Of a DNA stretch of 41,917 nucleotides, positions 11,543-20,845 are shown in pieces (position 1 is the first letter of the stretch; every line of letters begins with the position of its first letter). The DNA comes from Frankia canadensis. GTDB taxonomy: Bacteria > Actinomycetota > Actinomycetes > Frankiales > Frankiaceae. Position numbers and translations under genes: made by a program. Location of the stretch: NCBI RefSeq assembly GCF_900197875.1, contig NZ_FZMO01000301.1, positions 1 through 41,917 on the forward strand. The letters are read 5' to 3'. Under the pieces are notes generated by a model. That model had not been told where the DNA came from, did not search any database, and worked only from the letters and a program-made list of their open reading frames with translations.

Positions 11543-13360
11543 TCACGTGCCCAGAGAAGCGGATCGATCGCCGTGCCGGGCCGGGGCGGCGGGGTCGAGC
11601 GGCGCCTCCAGGTGGCGGCGCATCCGGTGCCGGGCAAGCCCCAGATCGCCGTCGATGATGGCCTCGAGGATCCCGCGATGGGCGGCCCGCACGTCATGCA
11701 CCGCCGCGCCTCGCTGCCCGGTGGAGACGCCCCGGCCAGCCGGGCCGCCCTGCCCGTTGTGCGCGCCTTGCCCGTTGTGCGCGCCCTGCTCGTTGCGCGC
11801 GTCGTGCCCGCTCCGCTCGGCCGGGCCGCCCTGGCCGCCCTGGCCGACCGGGCGTCCGCGCACCGCGGAATTCCCGTTCGCGGCCGGACTCCGGAGGGTC
11901 ACCGAGCCTTCGCCCTGGGCGGCCGAAGCACGGCGGACCGCCCCATGGGGCGACCAGGGGACCGGGGCCGCGGGTGGTTCGAGATGCCGTGGCCAGATCT
12001 CCGTGAGTACATGGACGAAGGACAGCAGCGCCTCGTTGCCGGTAAGCCGGGCCAGCTCGAGGTGGCAGTGGTGCCCGTGGCGCGTGCTGATGGCGGCCGC
12101 CGACGGGTCGCCGCCGGCGGCGAGCATGATCGAGAGCCGCTCGACCAGCGCCGCGTCCCGGATCTCCACCAGGATGTCGACGCAGCCGATCTCCAGGGCG
12201 TCGCGCACGATCCGCAGGTCCTCGGCGCTGGCGCGGCTGTATTCCAGGTAGAGGGCGGTCGCCTCGATCGTCGCGGCCGGGTCCGGCTGGCCAACGACCA
12301 GGCCGCCGCCGGGGCCGCGACGCATCCGGGCCACCGAGTGGTATTCGAGCAGGCGGACGGCCTCGCGAAGCACCGACCGGCTCACCCCGTAGCGGACCAG
12401 TAGCTCGCTCTCCGAGCCGATGACGGAACCGGCCACGAGACCCGCGCGGCTGACGTCGTCATGGATACGCCCGGCGACCGTCTCGGCGAGCTTGCCGGGC
12501 GCCATGTCGCCGGCGCCGGCCCCGACCGAGCGCAGGCCCGGCCCGGAGGAGCGGACCGGCCGGGCGGGACCACCGGCCGACCGCGAGGCCATCCACTGGT
12601 GCATGGACCGCAGATGCTCGGTCGCGAGGTGCTCGGAGCGGGCGGCGTCCCCGCCGATCACGGCCTCGGCGATCGCCGCGTGGTCGCGGTTCACCTCGCC
12701 GAGGATCTCCGCCCGCCGCTGCGGCGACAGCGCCTGGCGGCTGGCGTCGTAGTCGTTGGCGGCGTAGCGCCGGGTCAGCGAGTCGAGGACGTCGACGAAC
12801 AGGACGAGCACCGGATTCCCGGTGGCCGCCGCGATGGCGTGGTGCAGGTGATGGTGGGCACCGAGCTCGGTCGGATCCTCGTCTGCCTGGCGGCTGATTA
12901 TGTCGCGCAGGTCGCGGATGCCGTCCTCGGTGATGCGAGCCGGGGCGAGGGCGGCGGCCAGCGACTCGACGATGTGGCGGGCGCGCAGGATCGACTCGAT
13001 CGTCACCCCGACCCGCTCCAGGTAGACGCCGAGCGCGGTGGCGACCGCCGCCTCATCCGGGGCGCGCACCACGAGCCCGCCGGCCGGCCCGCGCCGCGTC
13101 GTCGCCACCTGGTGGTGCTCGACGATCCGCACCGCCTCGCGGAAGACCGCGCGGCTGACCCCGTACCGCTCGATCAGCGCCTGCTCGGAGCCGAGCACGG
13201 CGCCGACCGGCCAGCCCGCGCCGATGATGTCGTCCTCGATCCGCCGGGCCACCTGGGTCGCGAGCTTGTCGCCGAAGCCCGCCAACGGGCCGGAATTTCT
13301 GACACTGATTGCCGATGGCGGTCGGGCAGCCCCACTTCGGTCCGCGGAGGGCGTCTGCAT
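11543..13360 (-). CDS. Tandem double GntR-FCD transcriptional regulator
   Basis: The 605-residue protein contains two complete FadR-type units. Unit 1 has a winged helix near residues 30-100 (ERYGVSRAVFREAVRIVEHH) and an all-helical FCD domain to about 240 with metal or ligand histidines (HHHLHHAI). Unit 2 repeats the order from about 285 (VRYGVSRSVLREAVRLLEYH) and ends with a second FCD domain. An 80-residue low-complexity Gly/Gln/Asn insert with an 18-bp DNA repeat splits that second FCD domain. Ordinary FCD regulators are 220-260 residues with one unit and bind DNA as dimers. This looks like a fused in-cis dimer. The ATG at 13360 is chosen for its GGAGGAG ribosome binding site. The effector is unknown; FCD proteins usually sense carboxylic acids. 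Confidence 0.85.
   Translation of the reverse strand: MQTPSADRSGAARPPSAISVRNSGPLAGFGDKLATQVARRIEDDIIGAGWPVGAVLGSEQALIERYGVSRAVFREAVRIVEHHQVATTRRGPAGGLVVRAPDEAAVATALGVYLERVGVTIESILRARHIVESLAAALAPARITEDGIRDLRDIISRQADEDPTELGAHHHLHHAIAAATGNPVLVLFVDVLDSLTRRYAANDYDASRQALSPQRRAEILGEVNRDHAAIAEAVIGGDAARSEHLATEHLRSMHQWMASRSAGGPARPVRSSGPGLRSVGAGAGDMAPGKLAETVAGRIHDDVSRAGLVAGSVIGSESELLVRYGVSRSVLREAVRLLEYHSVARMRRGPGGGLVVGQPDPAATIEATALYLEYSRASAEDLRIVRDALEIGCVDILVEIRDAALVERLSIMLAAGGDPSAAAISTRHGHHCHLELARLTGNEALLSFVHVLTEIWPRHLEPPAAPVPWSPHGAVRRASAAQGEGSVTLRSPAANGNSAVRGRPVGQGGQGGPAERSGHDARNEQGAHNGQGAHNGQGGPAGRGVSTGQRGAAVHDVRAAHRGILEAIIDGDLGLARHRMRRHLEAPLDPAAPARHGDRSASLGT
11750..11803. repeat. 18-bp in-frame coding repeat, three copies
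   Basis: Three near-identical 18-bp units start at 11750, 11768 and 11786. In the regulator they encode hexapeptides of the type GAHNGQ inside the second FCD domain. The insert is probably a flexible loop that arose by slippage. Confidence 0.75.
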
Positions 13361-13923
13361 CAGTCTCCTCCCCAGGACACGAGCCTGCCTGAGATCACGC
13401 GACGCGAGCCCCGTGCACGCGCCCTCTGAGCACCCTGCCCGAACAGATCGGACATATTGCACGGCCGGTCGCCGCGAATGGTCAGCACACCTAGGATATT
13501 CGTTGCGGATCGCCCCTGGGTGCTCGTGTCGGGAGGCGCTTCCCGTATTCGGTCGACCTGCCGGCGAGGACGTCAAAGATGCGTCCCTCCGCCCGTCTGG
13601 CGCGCCACCCACCCGCCAGCACCCGCCGGCCGCCGCCACCCGGACGGAACCAGATGACACTCTATTGGCGTGCGGCCGGTCTTCCGGCCGCCACCTCGCG
13701 GACCTCGCCCAAGGTGGCGGCGTCGCCTTGGACGGAAGGTGACGGCGGCCTGTCGTGTGTGGGTAGTGGGACGCGAGTGTCTGGACACCCTGAGCGTTGG
13801 GCAAGAATCCATCTCCACCGCCCGCTCGGCCGGTCCTCCTGTCGTGTAGCATGACCTCCAGATCCTGACGGGCTGCCTCCACGGACCCGGCCGGCATCAC
13901 AACTGAAGATCGCTGTAGCGCAT
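13361..13923. other. Gene-free stretch before the tRNA genes, with one strong hairpin
   Basis: No reading frame here has recognisable protein character. A perfect hairpin lies at 13672-13691, GCGGCCGG and CCGGCCGC around the loop TCTT. It could be a terminator or a regulatory structure. The stretch should hold the promoters of the double GntR gene and of the tRNA genes. A possible -10 box TAGCAT lies near 13848, about 75 bp before tRNA-Asp. Confidence 0.5.
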
Positions 13924-13998
13924 GGTCCCGTGGTGAAGTCTGGAGTTCACGCCGCCCTGTCAAGGCGGAGGTCGCGGGTTCGAATCCCGTCGGGACCG
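13924..13998 (+). tRNA. tRNA-Asp (GTC)
   Basis: The cloverleaf is complete: acceptor GGTCCCG pairs with CGGGACC, the anticodon arm is CCGCC-CTGTCAA-GGCGG with anticodon GTC, and the T-arm is CGGGTTCGAATCCCG. CCA is not encoded. It is followed 50 bp later by tRNA-Phe. Confidence 0.95.
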
Positions 13999-14048
13999 CG
14001 TTCGTATGGCCGGAGAAGCCCTCTGTCCTACGACCCCGCAACACGCTG

Positions 14049-14122
14049 GGGCAGGTAGCTCAGTCGGTACGAGCGTCCGCCTGAAAAGCGGAAGGTCGGC
14101 GGTTCGACCCCGCCCCTGCCCA
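14049..14122 (+). tRNA. tRNA-Phe (GAA); island integration site
   Basis: The cloverleaf has acceptor GGGCAGG with CCTGCCC, anticodon arm TCCGC-CTGAAAA-GCGGA with anticodon GAA, and T-loop TTCGACC. CCA follows at 14123-14125. The half from 14079 to 14124 is repeated exactly at 35408-35453. The present 3' half was therefore probably supplied by the integrated element, which restored a functional gene. Confidence 0.95.
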
Positions 14123-14124
14123 CC
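14079..14124 (+). repeat. Left attachment-site repeat (attL core) within tRNA-Phe
   Basis: The 46 bp from the anticodon stem to the CC of tRNA-Phe are identical to 35408-35453 in the same orientation. The flanking bases differ (C at 14078, G at 35407). This is the standard footprint of tyrosine integrases that use tRNA 3' ends. Confidence 0.9.
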
Positions 14125-14177
14125 ATCTCTGGCCAGGTGTTTTGCCCCGCAACAGAGATCGTTTAGCGTCTTTCGTA

Positions 14178-14212
14178 GATCGTTATGTAGCAACGGGTGT
14201 AGCAACGCCGAC
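14178..14212 (-). pseudogene. Possible integrase C-terminal tail
   Basis: Read on the minus strand, the segment encodes VGVATPVAT and then a TAA stop at 14183-14185, 58 bp from the attachment repeat. Actinobacterial tyrosine integrases often end in such VAT-VAT tails close to attP. Nothing upstream of it looks like the integrase catalytic domain, so the gene is almost entirely lost. The call rests on a short tail and on position. Confidence 0.4.
14186..14207 (+). repeat. Left copy of a 22-bp element with two TGTAGCAACG units
   Basis: Two adjacent copies of TGTAGCAACG recur with one mismatch at 35306-35327, in the same orientation, just inside the other end of the island. They could be integrase arm-type binding sites. 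They overlap the possible integrase tail. Confidence 0.5.
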
Positions 14213-14299
14213 CGCAAACAGGCGGCGGACGGTCACCCGTACACCCTTGCTGACCTGCACAGACGCTTCAGGCAGACCGTCCGCTTCAGAACAACATCG

Positions 14300-15440
14300 C
14301 GGCTGGTAGAGGGGTTATGGGGCAGCGCCCCGCCGCCGACGGCGGCCAAGACCCTGCAGGGTCACGTATCCAGGCTGCGCCAGGTGCTGGAGCCCGGCCG
14401 TCGGTCGAACTGGGAGGTCCTCGTCACCTCCGCGCCGGGATACAGCCTTCGGGTCGATCCGCGGCGCCTCGACGTGACGCTGTTCGAGGAGCTTCTCGAA
14501 CAGGCCCGACCAGTGCTGGCGGCGGGCGCGCCCGAGCTGGCGCTGACGCGACTGCGACGGGCGTCGCGCCTGTGGCGAGGCGCTGCCTACGAGGACGTGG
14601 GCGACGCCGAGTTCGTGCTGGTGGAACGGAACCGACTGGCGGAGCTGCGGCTCGCGGCCACGGCCGACCGACTGGACGCGGAGATCGCGATCGGCCGGGC
14701 CGCGGAGCTGGTCGGCGAGCTCCGGCGCCTGGTCGCCGAGTATCCGCTGCGGGAGCGGTTCTGGGCCAGGCTGATGGTCGCCCTGCACGAGTCGGGCCGG
14801 CAGGCGGAGGCGCTAGATGTCTATCGCGAGGCCCGCGCCCACCTCGTTCGCGAGGTTGGCGTGGAGCCGGGACCCGAACTGCGCGCGCTAGAGTCCGCGA
14901 TCCTGGCGGAGCAGCCCTGCCCGCCGCGCTACCCGACGCGGCCGCAGCCGCTTCCGGCCAGCCTGGGCGCTGACCGGAACCCGTTGATCGGCCGGGACGT
15001 GGAGATGGGCTGGCTACGCGAGGCCTGGCGGCGGGCGCTCGACGACGACGGCGCGGTGGTGGTCATCGAGAGCGAACCGGCATGGGCGCGAGCCGGCTGG
15101 TTGCCGAGTTCGCCCGGGAGGTGGCCGGTCAGGGAGCTGCCGTTCTCCTGGCCGACGCCGTCCTGGGCGAGGCTGCACAGGGCGAGATGGACGCCGAGCG
15201 TGTCGCGAGCATCACGAGGGAACGCCCGGTGCTGGTCGTGATCGACCGGCCGCACGATCCGGACCTGCCGGATGGGAATGGGAACGGATCCGCCTCCGGC
15301 GACGCCTCATCTCGGGGCCCCCTGGCCTGCCCGCGCGATGCGCGGTGGGAGCAGGCGGTCGAGGGTGTGCCCGCCCTTGTCGTCGTCCTCGCCGGGCCTG
15401 GCGACGACGGCACCCGCGGTCTGGAGGGACAAAGGGCGTG
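14300..15440 (+). pseudogene. AfsR/SARP-like regulator, truncated and frameshifted
   Basis: The readable frame opens in the middle of an OmpR-type DNA-binding domain (LVEGLWGSAPPPTAAKTLQG) and runs through a bacterial transcriptional activation domain, with VREVGVEPGPELRALE at its end. It enters the NB-ATPase region (NPLIGRDVEMGWLREAW). At about 15077 one base is missing: the frame changes just before the P-loop, which continues as GMGASRLVAEFAREV and also lacks the usual lysine. Homology fades by about 15440. The N-terminal half of the DNA-binding domain and all tetratricopeptide repeats are absent. The cut 5' end lies about 175 bp from tRNA-Phe, so it was probably removed during rearrangement of the island end. 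Confidence 0.8.
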
Positions 15441-15486
15441 CGATCACGGCATAGCCGCCCGCCCACACAAGGATCTCCGATCACCC

Positions 15487-15541
15487 CTCCGTAGCCAACC
15501 CGCACCCACTGGGGTGTCTCACACGAGTCTGACAGGGAGGG
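15487..15541 (+). repeat. 55-bp direct repeat, left copy
   Basis: This sequence matches 34265-34319 at 53 of 55 positions in the same orientation. It contains TGTC-N12-GACA within GTGTCTCACACGAGTCTGAC. It may be the end of an insertion sequence or another recombination scar. No transposase is next to it. Confidence 0.8.
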
Positions 15542-15739
15542 GCTGGCTTGCCACAAGCTGCAGTATTTCGGTAGCAACGGACACTGCGGCTTCGCTTCGC
15601 TGGCTCGCCGCGTCGTCAGTGGGCGCTGAGCCGGACACAGGCCTGTGACCAGCTTCAAGTGCTCGCGCCGTCGCCCGGTTTACCCGTCCGCGCTCGCTCG
15701 CACGAACCACAGCCATCGAGGCACGCCGCAGCACATCCG

Positions 15740-16390
15740 TCACCGAGACCGGGCCCCGTGCACCGTCTCCTCCTGAAGACTCCAGGGGGCCTCGAGCGAG
15801 AACGGCTCTCCAGCCGCGATTCTACCGACCACAGCTGGAAGTAGCCGGTGTTCCATCTCGAGAACACGCGCGGAGAGACTGTCTACCGTGTCGTCTGCCA
15901 GAACTGGAACATCGGCGTGGGCGATGACAGGACCGGCGTCGTATTCGGCATTGACTACGTGAATAGTGGGGCCGCTGACCCGGACTCCAGATGCAAGTAT
16001 CGCCTCGTGTACCGCCGACCCGAACATCCCCTGCCCGCCGAACTCGGGAAGCGGAGCTGGGTGAACATTAATGATCTTACCATCGAATCGCGCTAGTGTC
16101 CGCGCCTCAAGTTTCCTCAGATACCCGGCTGTGACGACCAGTCCGACGTCGGCATCCTCCAAGGCGGAGCACATCGCGGCGTCGAGTGCGCCCGGATTCG
16201 GATGGGTCCTCCGAGATAGATGCAGTGCCGGAATTTCTGTGTCCTTAGCGAACGCGAGTGCCGCCGCCCCGGCGTTGTTGCAGATCGCGAGCACTATTTT
16301 AAACCCGGAACTCTCCTGGTTGGAAGTCGCGCGTAGCGCGCGAAGGTTCGAGCCCTGGTGCGACGTCAGAACCGCGACGTTCAGGGTCAC
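15740..16390 (-). CDS. PurN-like formyltransferase (phosphoribosylglycinamide formyltransferase homologue)
   Basis: The protein of about 216 residues has the formyltransferase fold landmarks. SHQGSNLRAL near the N-terminus matches the phosphate-binding loop of PurN. INVHPAPLPEFGG carries the catalytic Asn and His, and EYDAGPVIAHADVPV carries the catalytic Asp. It should transfer formyl from 10-formyltetrahydrofolate to glycinamide ribonucleotide or a related amine. As a cargo gene it may act in a modified nucleotide pathway or be a spare purN. The GTG at 16390 is chosen for GAGGTG just upstream; an ATG at 16405 would add five residues. GC content is well below the flanks. It stands alone on the minus strand beside pseudogenes. 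Confidence 0.75.
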   Translation of the reverse strand: MTLNVAVLTSHQGSNLRALRATSNQESSGFKIVLAICNNAGAAALAFAKDTEIPALHLSRRTHPNPGALDAAMCSALEDADVGLVVTAGYLRKLEARTLARFDGKIINVHPAPLPEFGGQGMFGSAVHEAILASGVRVSGPTIHVVNAEYDAGPVIAHADVPVLADDTVDSLSARVLEMEHRLLPAVVGRIAAGEPFSLEAPWSLQEETVHGARSR

Positions 16391-16439
16391 AAGAGCACCT
16401 CTCATAATTCATCGCGAGCGCGGCGGCCAGGCGGCCGGT

Positions 16440-17205
16440 AGTGTTATTACAGATTTATCCTACCTCAGCGGCCGACTTGCCGTCCGCCAGCGCTTCGACG
16501 GCATAGGCCGTGAGACGGGCGCAGTTGCACAGCGATCTGACATCGATATGACGCATCTGCCGGGGGACTCGGCCAGTTCCGCCAAAACTGACGAAGAATG
16601 CCTCATGGTTCACCCCGTAGATGGATTCGTCACCATTCCCCAGTCGTCGCCCCGGCTGTGGTAAGCAGCTGACACCAGGACGTCGATACCCTTGGAGCGA
16701 GCCCCCGGAATCACGTCATCACGCAGCCGGGCGAACAGTCTCGGGGGCACAGGGTACCCGCGGCCGTCCCCTGAATGTGGTACAACGAGTGCTTCGGAGG
16801 GGGAAACGAGAACTCAGACCGATCTGAACGACTACCGAAGATCCCGTCGATGAATATGACCAAGGCGCTGCTGTTCAACTGTCTAAGGATGTGCGGAACA
16901 GTCCGACTGAAATAGCCCATCCGGAAGGTTGTGCTCGCCGTCGGACAGCGTGACCGCACACGGCACGCCCAGATCCATGAGAGCTGCCATCGCATGCAGG
17001 GCCGTAATAGCGCCGGCTCGATCGTCGATTGCCTTCGCGGATATGATCATGTCATGCTGTGCAGTCAGCTGTCTGTACACCGCCCGGTCACCCAGTCGGA
17101 CATCGCCTGCAGCGGAACACATAAGACCGTCACCGGCGATCTCGGCGGCGCCATGCGCCACGACCACTGGACAGCCCCCCGCACTCCGACAAACGTAAGT
17201 GGCAG
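16440..17205 (-). pseudogene. Decayed M42-like metallopeptidase
   Basis: Peptidase-like segments are scattered over at least three frames. A frame around 16883-17167 contains SAKAIDDRAGAITALHAM, which resembles the metal-binding DDR region of M42 aminopeptidases. FSRTVPHILRQLNSS and IPGARSKGIDVLVSAAYHSR follow in other frames. A C-terminal segment with GVNHEAFFVSFGGTGR ends at a stop near 16453. Several indels separate these pieces, so the gene cannot be functional. The family call is moderate because only the DDR segment is diagnostic. Confidence 0.5.
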
Positions 17206-17212
17206 TCGCGTG

Positions 17213-18790
17213 TCGCGGACTCGGTGTTGCCGTGTCGCCCTCGGGTCATGGCGACGTAGGCCGCCGCGGCGCCGGCGGTGTCCCCGATGGCGACGTGCGC
17301 TCGGTCGACGGTCTCTCCATGTGCCCCGTGGACGGTGGTGGCGTAGGCGAGCTCGACGAACCTGGTCGCGTACTCCACCGGGAGCATCCAGTCACGGCTC
17401 CGACCGCGCAGGGTCAGGCTGCCGTCGTCGTCGATGCCGGTGACAGTCCAGGTCGGCCGCTTCGCGACCCCGAGGTCGGGGTCGTTGCGGCGGGTGGCGA
17501 CGCGGTCGCCGAGCACGATCCGTTCGCCGCGTGCGGTCACCATCGAATCGGCCGAATCCGCCGGGTCGCCTGTGGCCGGGTCGGCTTGGCGCTGGTCGCG
17601 GATCGCGGCGTTGAGGCTGGCCACGTGCTCGCGGGTTCCGGCGACGACGAGGTCGCCGGCCGCTCCCGCCTCGGCGAGGGCGGCGGTGCGCTCAACGTCG
17701 CTGGGGTGGACGACGAGCGACCCGCGGCGATGCAACGCGTCGAACACTGCGGCAGGATCCTCGCCGGTGCGCATGCGCAGGGACAGCGCCGCATAGCCGG
17801 GGTCGGAGAACCGGTGCACCGTCTCCAGAGTGACGACCGCCGTGGGATGGGCCCACGCGAGGGCGTGGTCAAGGACGCCGCCGCGTCCGACCGCCGGAAG
17901 CTGGTGCCGGTCCCCGACCAGCGCGACCCGAGCGCCGGCCTCGTCGGCGATCGTGAGCAAGGCGCGGGTGGTGTCCTGGTCCAGCATTCCCGCCTCGTCG
18001 ACCAGCAGCAGATCCCCGGGACGCAGGCAGGTGGCCGGTGCGGTGGTGGCGTCAGGTCGTCGTGCCCAGTGCCCGTCGTCGTCCCAGCGCCAGCCGTGCT
18101 GGTGGACCATCCAAGCCGCGGAGCGGCCGTCGGCGCCTGTCTCCGCGGCGGCGACCTCGGCCGCCTTCAACGTCGGCGTCACCACCAACAGCCGGTGCCC
18201 CTGCCGTGCCAGCAGCTCTTGGGTCGCCCTCAGCGCTGTGGTCTTCCCGGCACCCGCCGCACCCTCCACCACCACCAACGTGCCGTCAACCGCCAACGTG
18301 CCCACGACGGCCGCCTGGGTCGGGTCGATCCGCACTAACCCTCGGCCTTGAAGCCGGACACGCCTGGCGGGCGTCTCGGCGCGGCGGGCGAGGCGACGCA
18401 CGAGGTCGCCCTCGACCGCGAGGACCTGCGGGGAGGTCAGGGCCCGGACATGCTCGGGCACGTCCGGTGAGGCGAGCAGCCGAACACAGCGCGCGGCGGC
18501 CCGAGCCGTGATGTCCTCGGCCAGCTCGATCCGCGCCCCTGGCTCGGCAACCAGGTTGGTCTGGGCCAGCAGGACCTCGACCTTGCCCCGGATGGGAGGC
18601 GTCGCCGTCCATCGGCCCCGCATGCTCGACACCGTCCGGGGTCGCCGTGAGCCGCTGCGCGACGCCCGTACCCTCACCGAGGTAGTAGTCGTCCGCCCGT
18701 GAGCGGTCACGCTCGACATAGGCCCGGGCAGACTTCGCTGCTTCTCGGTAGAACTTCACACCGCCATGCACGCCGACCACCACCTCAACG
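17213..18790 (-). pseudogene. Collapsed MobF relaxase-helicase (TraA-like)
   Basis: The 5' part, near 18600-18790, encodes the start of an actinobacterial MobF relaxase (GGVKFYREAAKSARAYVERD and DDYYLGEGTG). Most of the relaxase domain is then missing. From about 18600 a different frame encodes the RecD-like helicase, with Walker A VEGAAGAGKTTAL, Walker B LLLVDEAGMLDQ, and the late motifs YATTVHGAHGETVD and AYVAMTRGR. The C-terminus stops abruptly near 17213 and runs into the peptidase wreck. The internal deletion with frameshift leaves no nicking activity. The remains show that the island came from a conjugative element. Confidence 0.8.
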
Positions 18791-18978
18791 ACGTCCGTCG
18801 AGAACCAACGAACCCCTAGAAATGCCGCGTGGGCCACCCGAACGCGGGCGACCCATCTACGTCCTTCGTAGCATGCGTGCCGCTGGAAAGAGAGCGAGGA
18901 GTCGGCAGATTGCTGGGGAGATTGGAGAGATTGTGGAGGCCGTGAATAGCCAATGGTTTCCAGTGAAAGGGAGAGTCG

Positions 18979-19300
18979 TTGGACGCCGTGGCAGCGTTGG
19001 AGAACGCCATCTCGGTCAGTGACACGTGGGCGACGACGCGCGCACGCGTGCGTTCCTCGATCCTGTACGACGCCTATCGACTCGTCATCGCGCGCCGAAA
19101 CGAGCTCGCGGCCTTGATGAGTCTTGAACTTGGGCGCGCATTGCCAGACAGTCATGGCGAACTGACCTGTGGTGCAGTGTTTCTGCGCTGGTTCGCGGAG
19201 GAGGCAGTCAGGATCGGTGGCCGCTAAACCGATTCCCAGGGCGGGGCAGGGCGCGTACTCGTGACGAAGGAGCCTGTCGGTCCGTGCCTGGTAATCACGC
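18979..19300 (+). pseudogene. 5' fragment of a succinate-semialdehyde-type dehydrogenase
   Basis: The frame encodes ILYDAYRLVIARRNELAALM and then LRWFAEEAVRIGGR before a TAA at 19225-19227. Beyond the stop the same frame continues with RVLVTKEPVGPCLVITP, which is the expected next segment of GabD-like enzymes. Homology ends near 19300, before the NAD-binding core and the catalytic cysteine. This is a nonsense-mutated and truncated gene, different in subfamily from the intact aldehyde dehydrogenase at 30159. Confidence 0.75.
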
Positions 19301-19313
19301 CGGTATCAGCGCG

Positions 19314-20039
19314 TCAACCAGCGAGCTCGCCTCGGTAGTCGGAGCTCATGCCTTCGTGTGAGTTGCTGGTAAACCCGGGGACCAGCTCGAGAGCGCGCGT
19401 AAGGGGACGATCCACTGCGGATCGCATGACCAGATCAGCATGGGCGACGCTGCTCACGTCAACGTATGGATTTGGAATTGCAATGCAGCGCAGCCCAGCG
19501 GCCTGAGCGGATCTCACGCCATGGGGGGTGTCTTCGATCGCTATCGCAGCAGCGGCGGAAATCCCCAGGCGACGGAGGCAGAGCTGATAGATCGTCCGGC
19601 TTGGTTTCGGCAGGTCGACCTCGTCGCCGCATGCGAGCACCTCGAATTTGTCCAAGACATCCACTCTGCCGAGATGCTCGACAAGCCACGCCCTGGGTGA
19701 CGACGAGGCAACGGCGAGCCTGAGGCCCAGGTCCGAAGCTTCGGCCAGCCATTCACGAATGCCAGCGTTCAGTCCCAGATCGGCGTTGAGTGTCTTGCGC
19801 AGGGTCAGACGCCGCTTGTTGCTGATTTCCGCGTTGAATCGGGGTCCGACCGCGTTTGCGAGCTTGGTGAAGCGTTCCTCCGTGATGTCGCCGCCGTGGT
19901 TCGCGAAGAAGCTGTCCGGGTCTATTTCGAGGCCCCATGCTGCCCACTCGGAGGCCCAGCTCTGAAGCAGAGTCGTCTCGGTGTCCATCAAGACCCCATC
20001 AAAGTCAAAGATCACTGCTTGGAGGGGATCGCCATGCAT
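19314..20039 (-). CDS. HAD-IA family phosphatase (beta-phosphoglucomutase-like)
   Basis: The cytosolic hydrolase of 241 residues has HAD motif I FDFDGVLMDTE, a helical cap domain, motif II in LAVASSSP, and a motif III/IV region with KPSRTIYQLCLRRLG and AIEDTPHGV. Such enzymes dephosphorylate sugar phosphates or nucleoside monophosphates; one relative is pseudouridine 5'-phosphatase. The ATG at 20039 follows AGAAGG at good spacing; an ATG at 20054 lacks a ribosome binding site. It is the last gene of the six-gene cargo operon, 19 bp after the LOG-type gene. The substrate is probably a product or intermediate of that operon. Confidence 0.85.
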   Translation of the reverse strand: MHGDPLQAVIFDFDGVLMDTETTLLQSWASEWAAWGLEIDPDSFFANHGGDITEERFTKLANAVGPRFNAEISNKRRLTLRKTLNADLGLNAGIREWLAEASDLGLRLAVASSSPRAWLVEHLGRVDVLDKFEVLACGDEVDLPKPSRTIYQLCLRRLGISAAAAIAIEDTPHGVRSAQAAGLRCIAIPNPYVDVSSVAHADLVMRSAVDRPLTRALELVPGFTSNSHEGMSSDYRGELAG

Positions 20040-20058
20040 GGTGGGCCTTCTCATTCGT

Positions 20059-20793
20059 TCACAGGGAGGAGGCAGACTGAGCGTCGGCCATGATCTGGAC
20101 AGCGACGCCGACGTCGTCGGTCAGGGTCATGAGATTGACGTCGGTAAGGGCGATGTTCCCGTCCGCCGCCACGCGCTCGTGTAGCCAGTCGAACAATCCA
20201 GCCCAATAGGCGACACCCATCAGAACGACAGGAGAAGCGGAGACCTTTCCCGTCTGAACCAGCGTGAGGGCCTCAAACAGCTCGTCGAGCGTTCCATACC
20301 CGCCGGGCAGAACCACGAAGCCCTGGGAGTACTTCACGAACATCGTCTTTCGGACAAAGAAGTATCGGAAGTTGATGCCTAGATTCACGAAGTCGTTGAG
20401 ACCTGTCTCCTGCGGCAGCTCGACGTCAAGTCCCACGCTCACGCCGCCGGCTTTGAATGCGCCCTTGTTGGCAGCTTCCATGATGCCGGGACCGCCACCA
20501 GTGATGACGGCGAATCCCGCGTTCACCAAACCCGTCGCCACGCTCTGGCCGAGTTGAAAGTACGGGTCGTCTGGATCTGTGCGAGCCGACCCGAAGACCG
20601 AGATGGCTGGACCGAGCTCTGCCAAAGCTCCGAACCCGTCGACGAACTCTGCCTGAATACGCAGAACGCGCCAGGGATCGGTGTGGATCCAGGCACCATT
20701 GTTGTGGTCGGAGTCGAGAAGCTCCTGATCTTCGGTAACAGCTGGTCGGCGCTTCGACCGTCCGCCTGCCACCGAGCGTCGAGCCCTGGTCAT
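20059..20793 (-). CDS. LOG family nucleoside 5'-monophosphate phosphoribohydrolase
   Basis: The 244-residue protein carries the lysine-decarboxylase-like Rossmann fold of the LOG family. VITGGGPGIMEAANKGA and PGGYGTLDELFEAL are the signature motifs for the phosphate and ribose of the nucleotide and contain the catalytic Arg/Glu region. LOG enzymes split nucleoside 5'-monophosphates to base and ribose 5-phosphate. The plant-associated form releases active cytokinins. The ATG at 20793 has GGAGG 6 bp upstream, and an alternative start 31 codons earlier would overlap the nitrilase gene. Linkage to NAMPT and PRPP synthetase suggests recycling of ribose 5-phosphate, though hormone activation is possible. 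Confidence 0.85.
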   Translation of the reverse strand: MTRARRSVAGGRSKRRPAVTEDQELLDSDHNNGAWIHTDPWRVLRIQAEFVDGFGALAELGPAISVFGSARTDPDDPYFQLGQSVATGLVNAGFAVITGGGPGIMEAANKGAFKAGGVSVGLDVELPQETGLNDFVNLGINFRYFFVRKTMFVKYSQGFVVLPGGYGTLDELFEALTLVQTGKVSASPVVLMGVAYWAGLFDWLHERVAADGNIALTDVNLMTLTDDVGVAVQIMADAQSASSL

Positions 20794-20845
20794 GCGATCC
20801 TCCGAATCTTGACTTCCCGCCGCGCTTTCCTCGTGTGGCTGACGG

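Noticed and set aside
13579-13854. Small plus-strand gene before tRNA-Asp
   Set aside because: No ribosome binding site, Arg/Pro-rich composition, and it contains the strong hairpin at 13672-13691.
14006-14299. A full-length start for the AfsR-like gene within the tRNA region
   Set aside because: The frame runs through tRNA-Phe, and regulator homology begins only near 14300, so the 5' end is missing.
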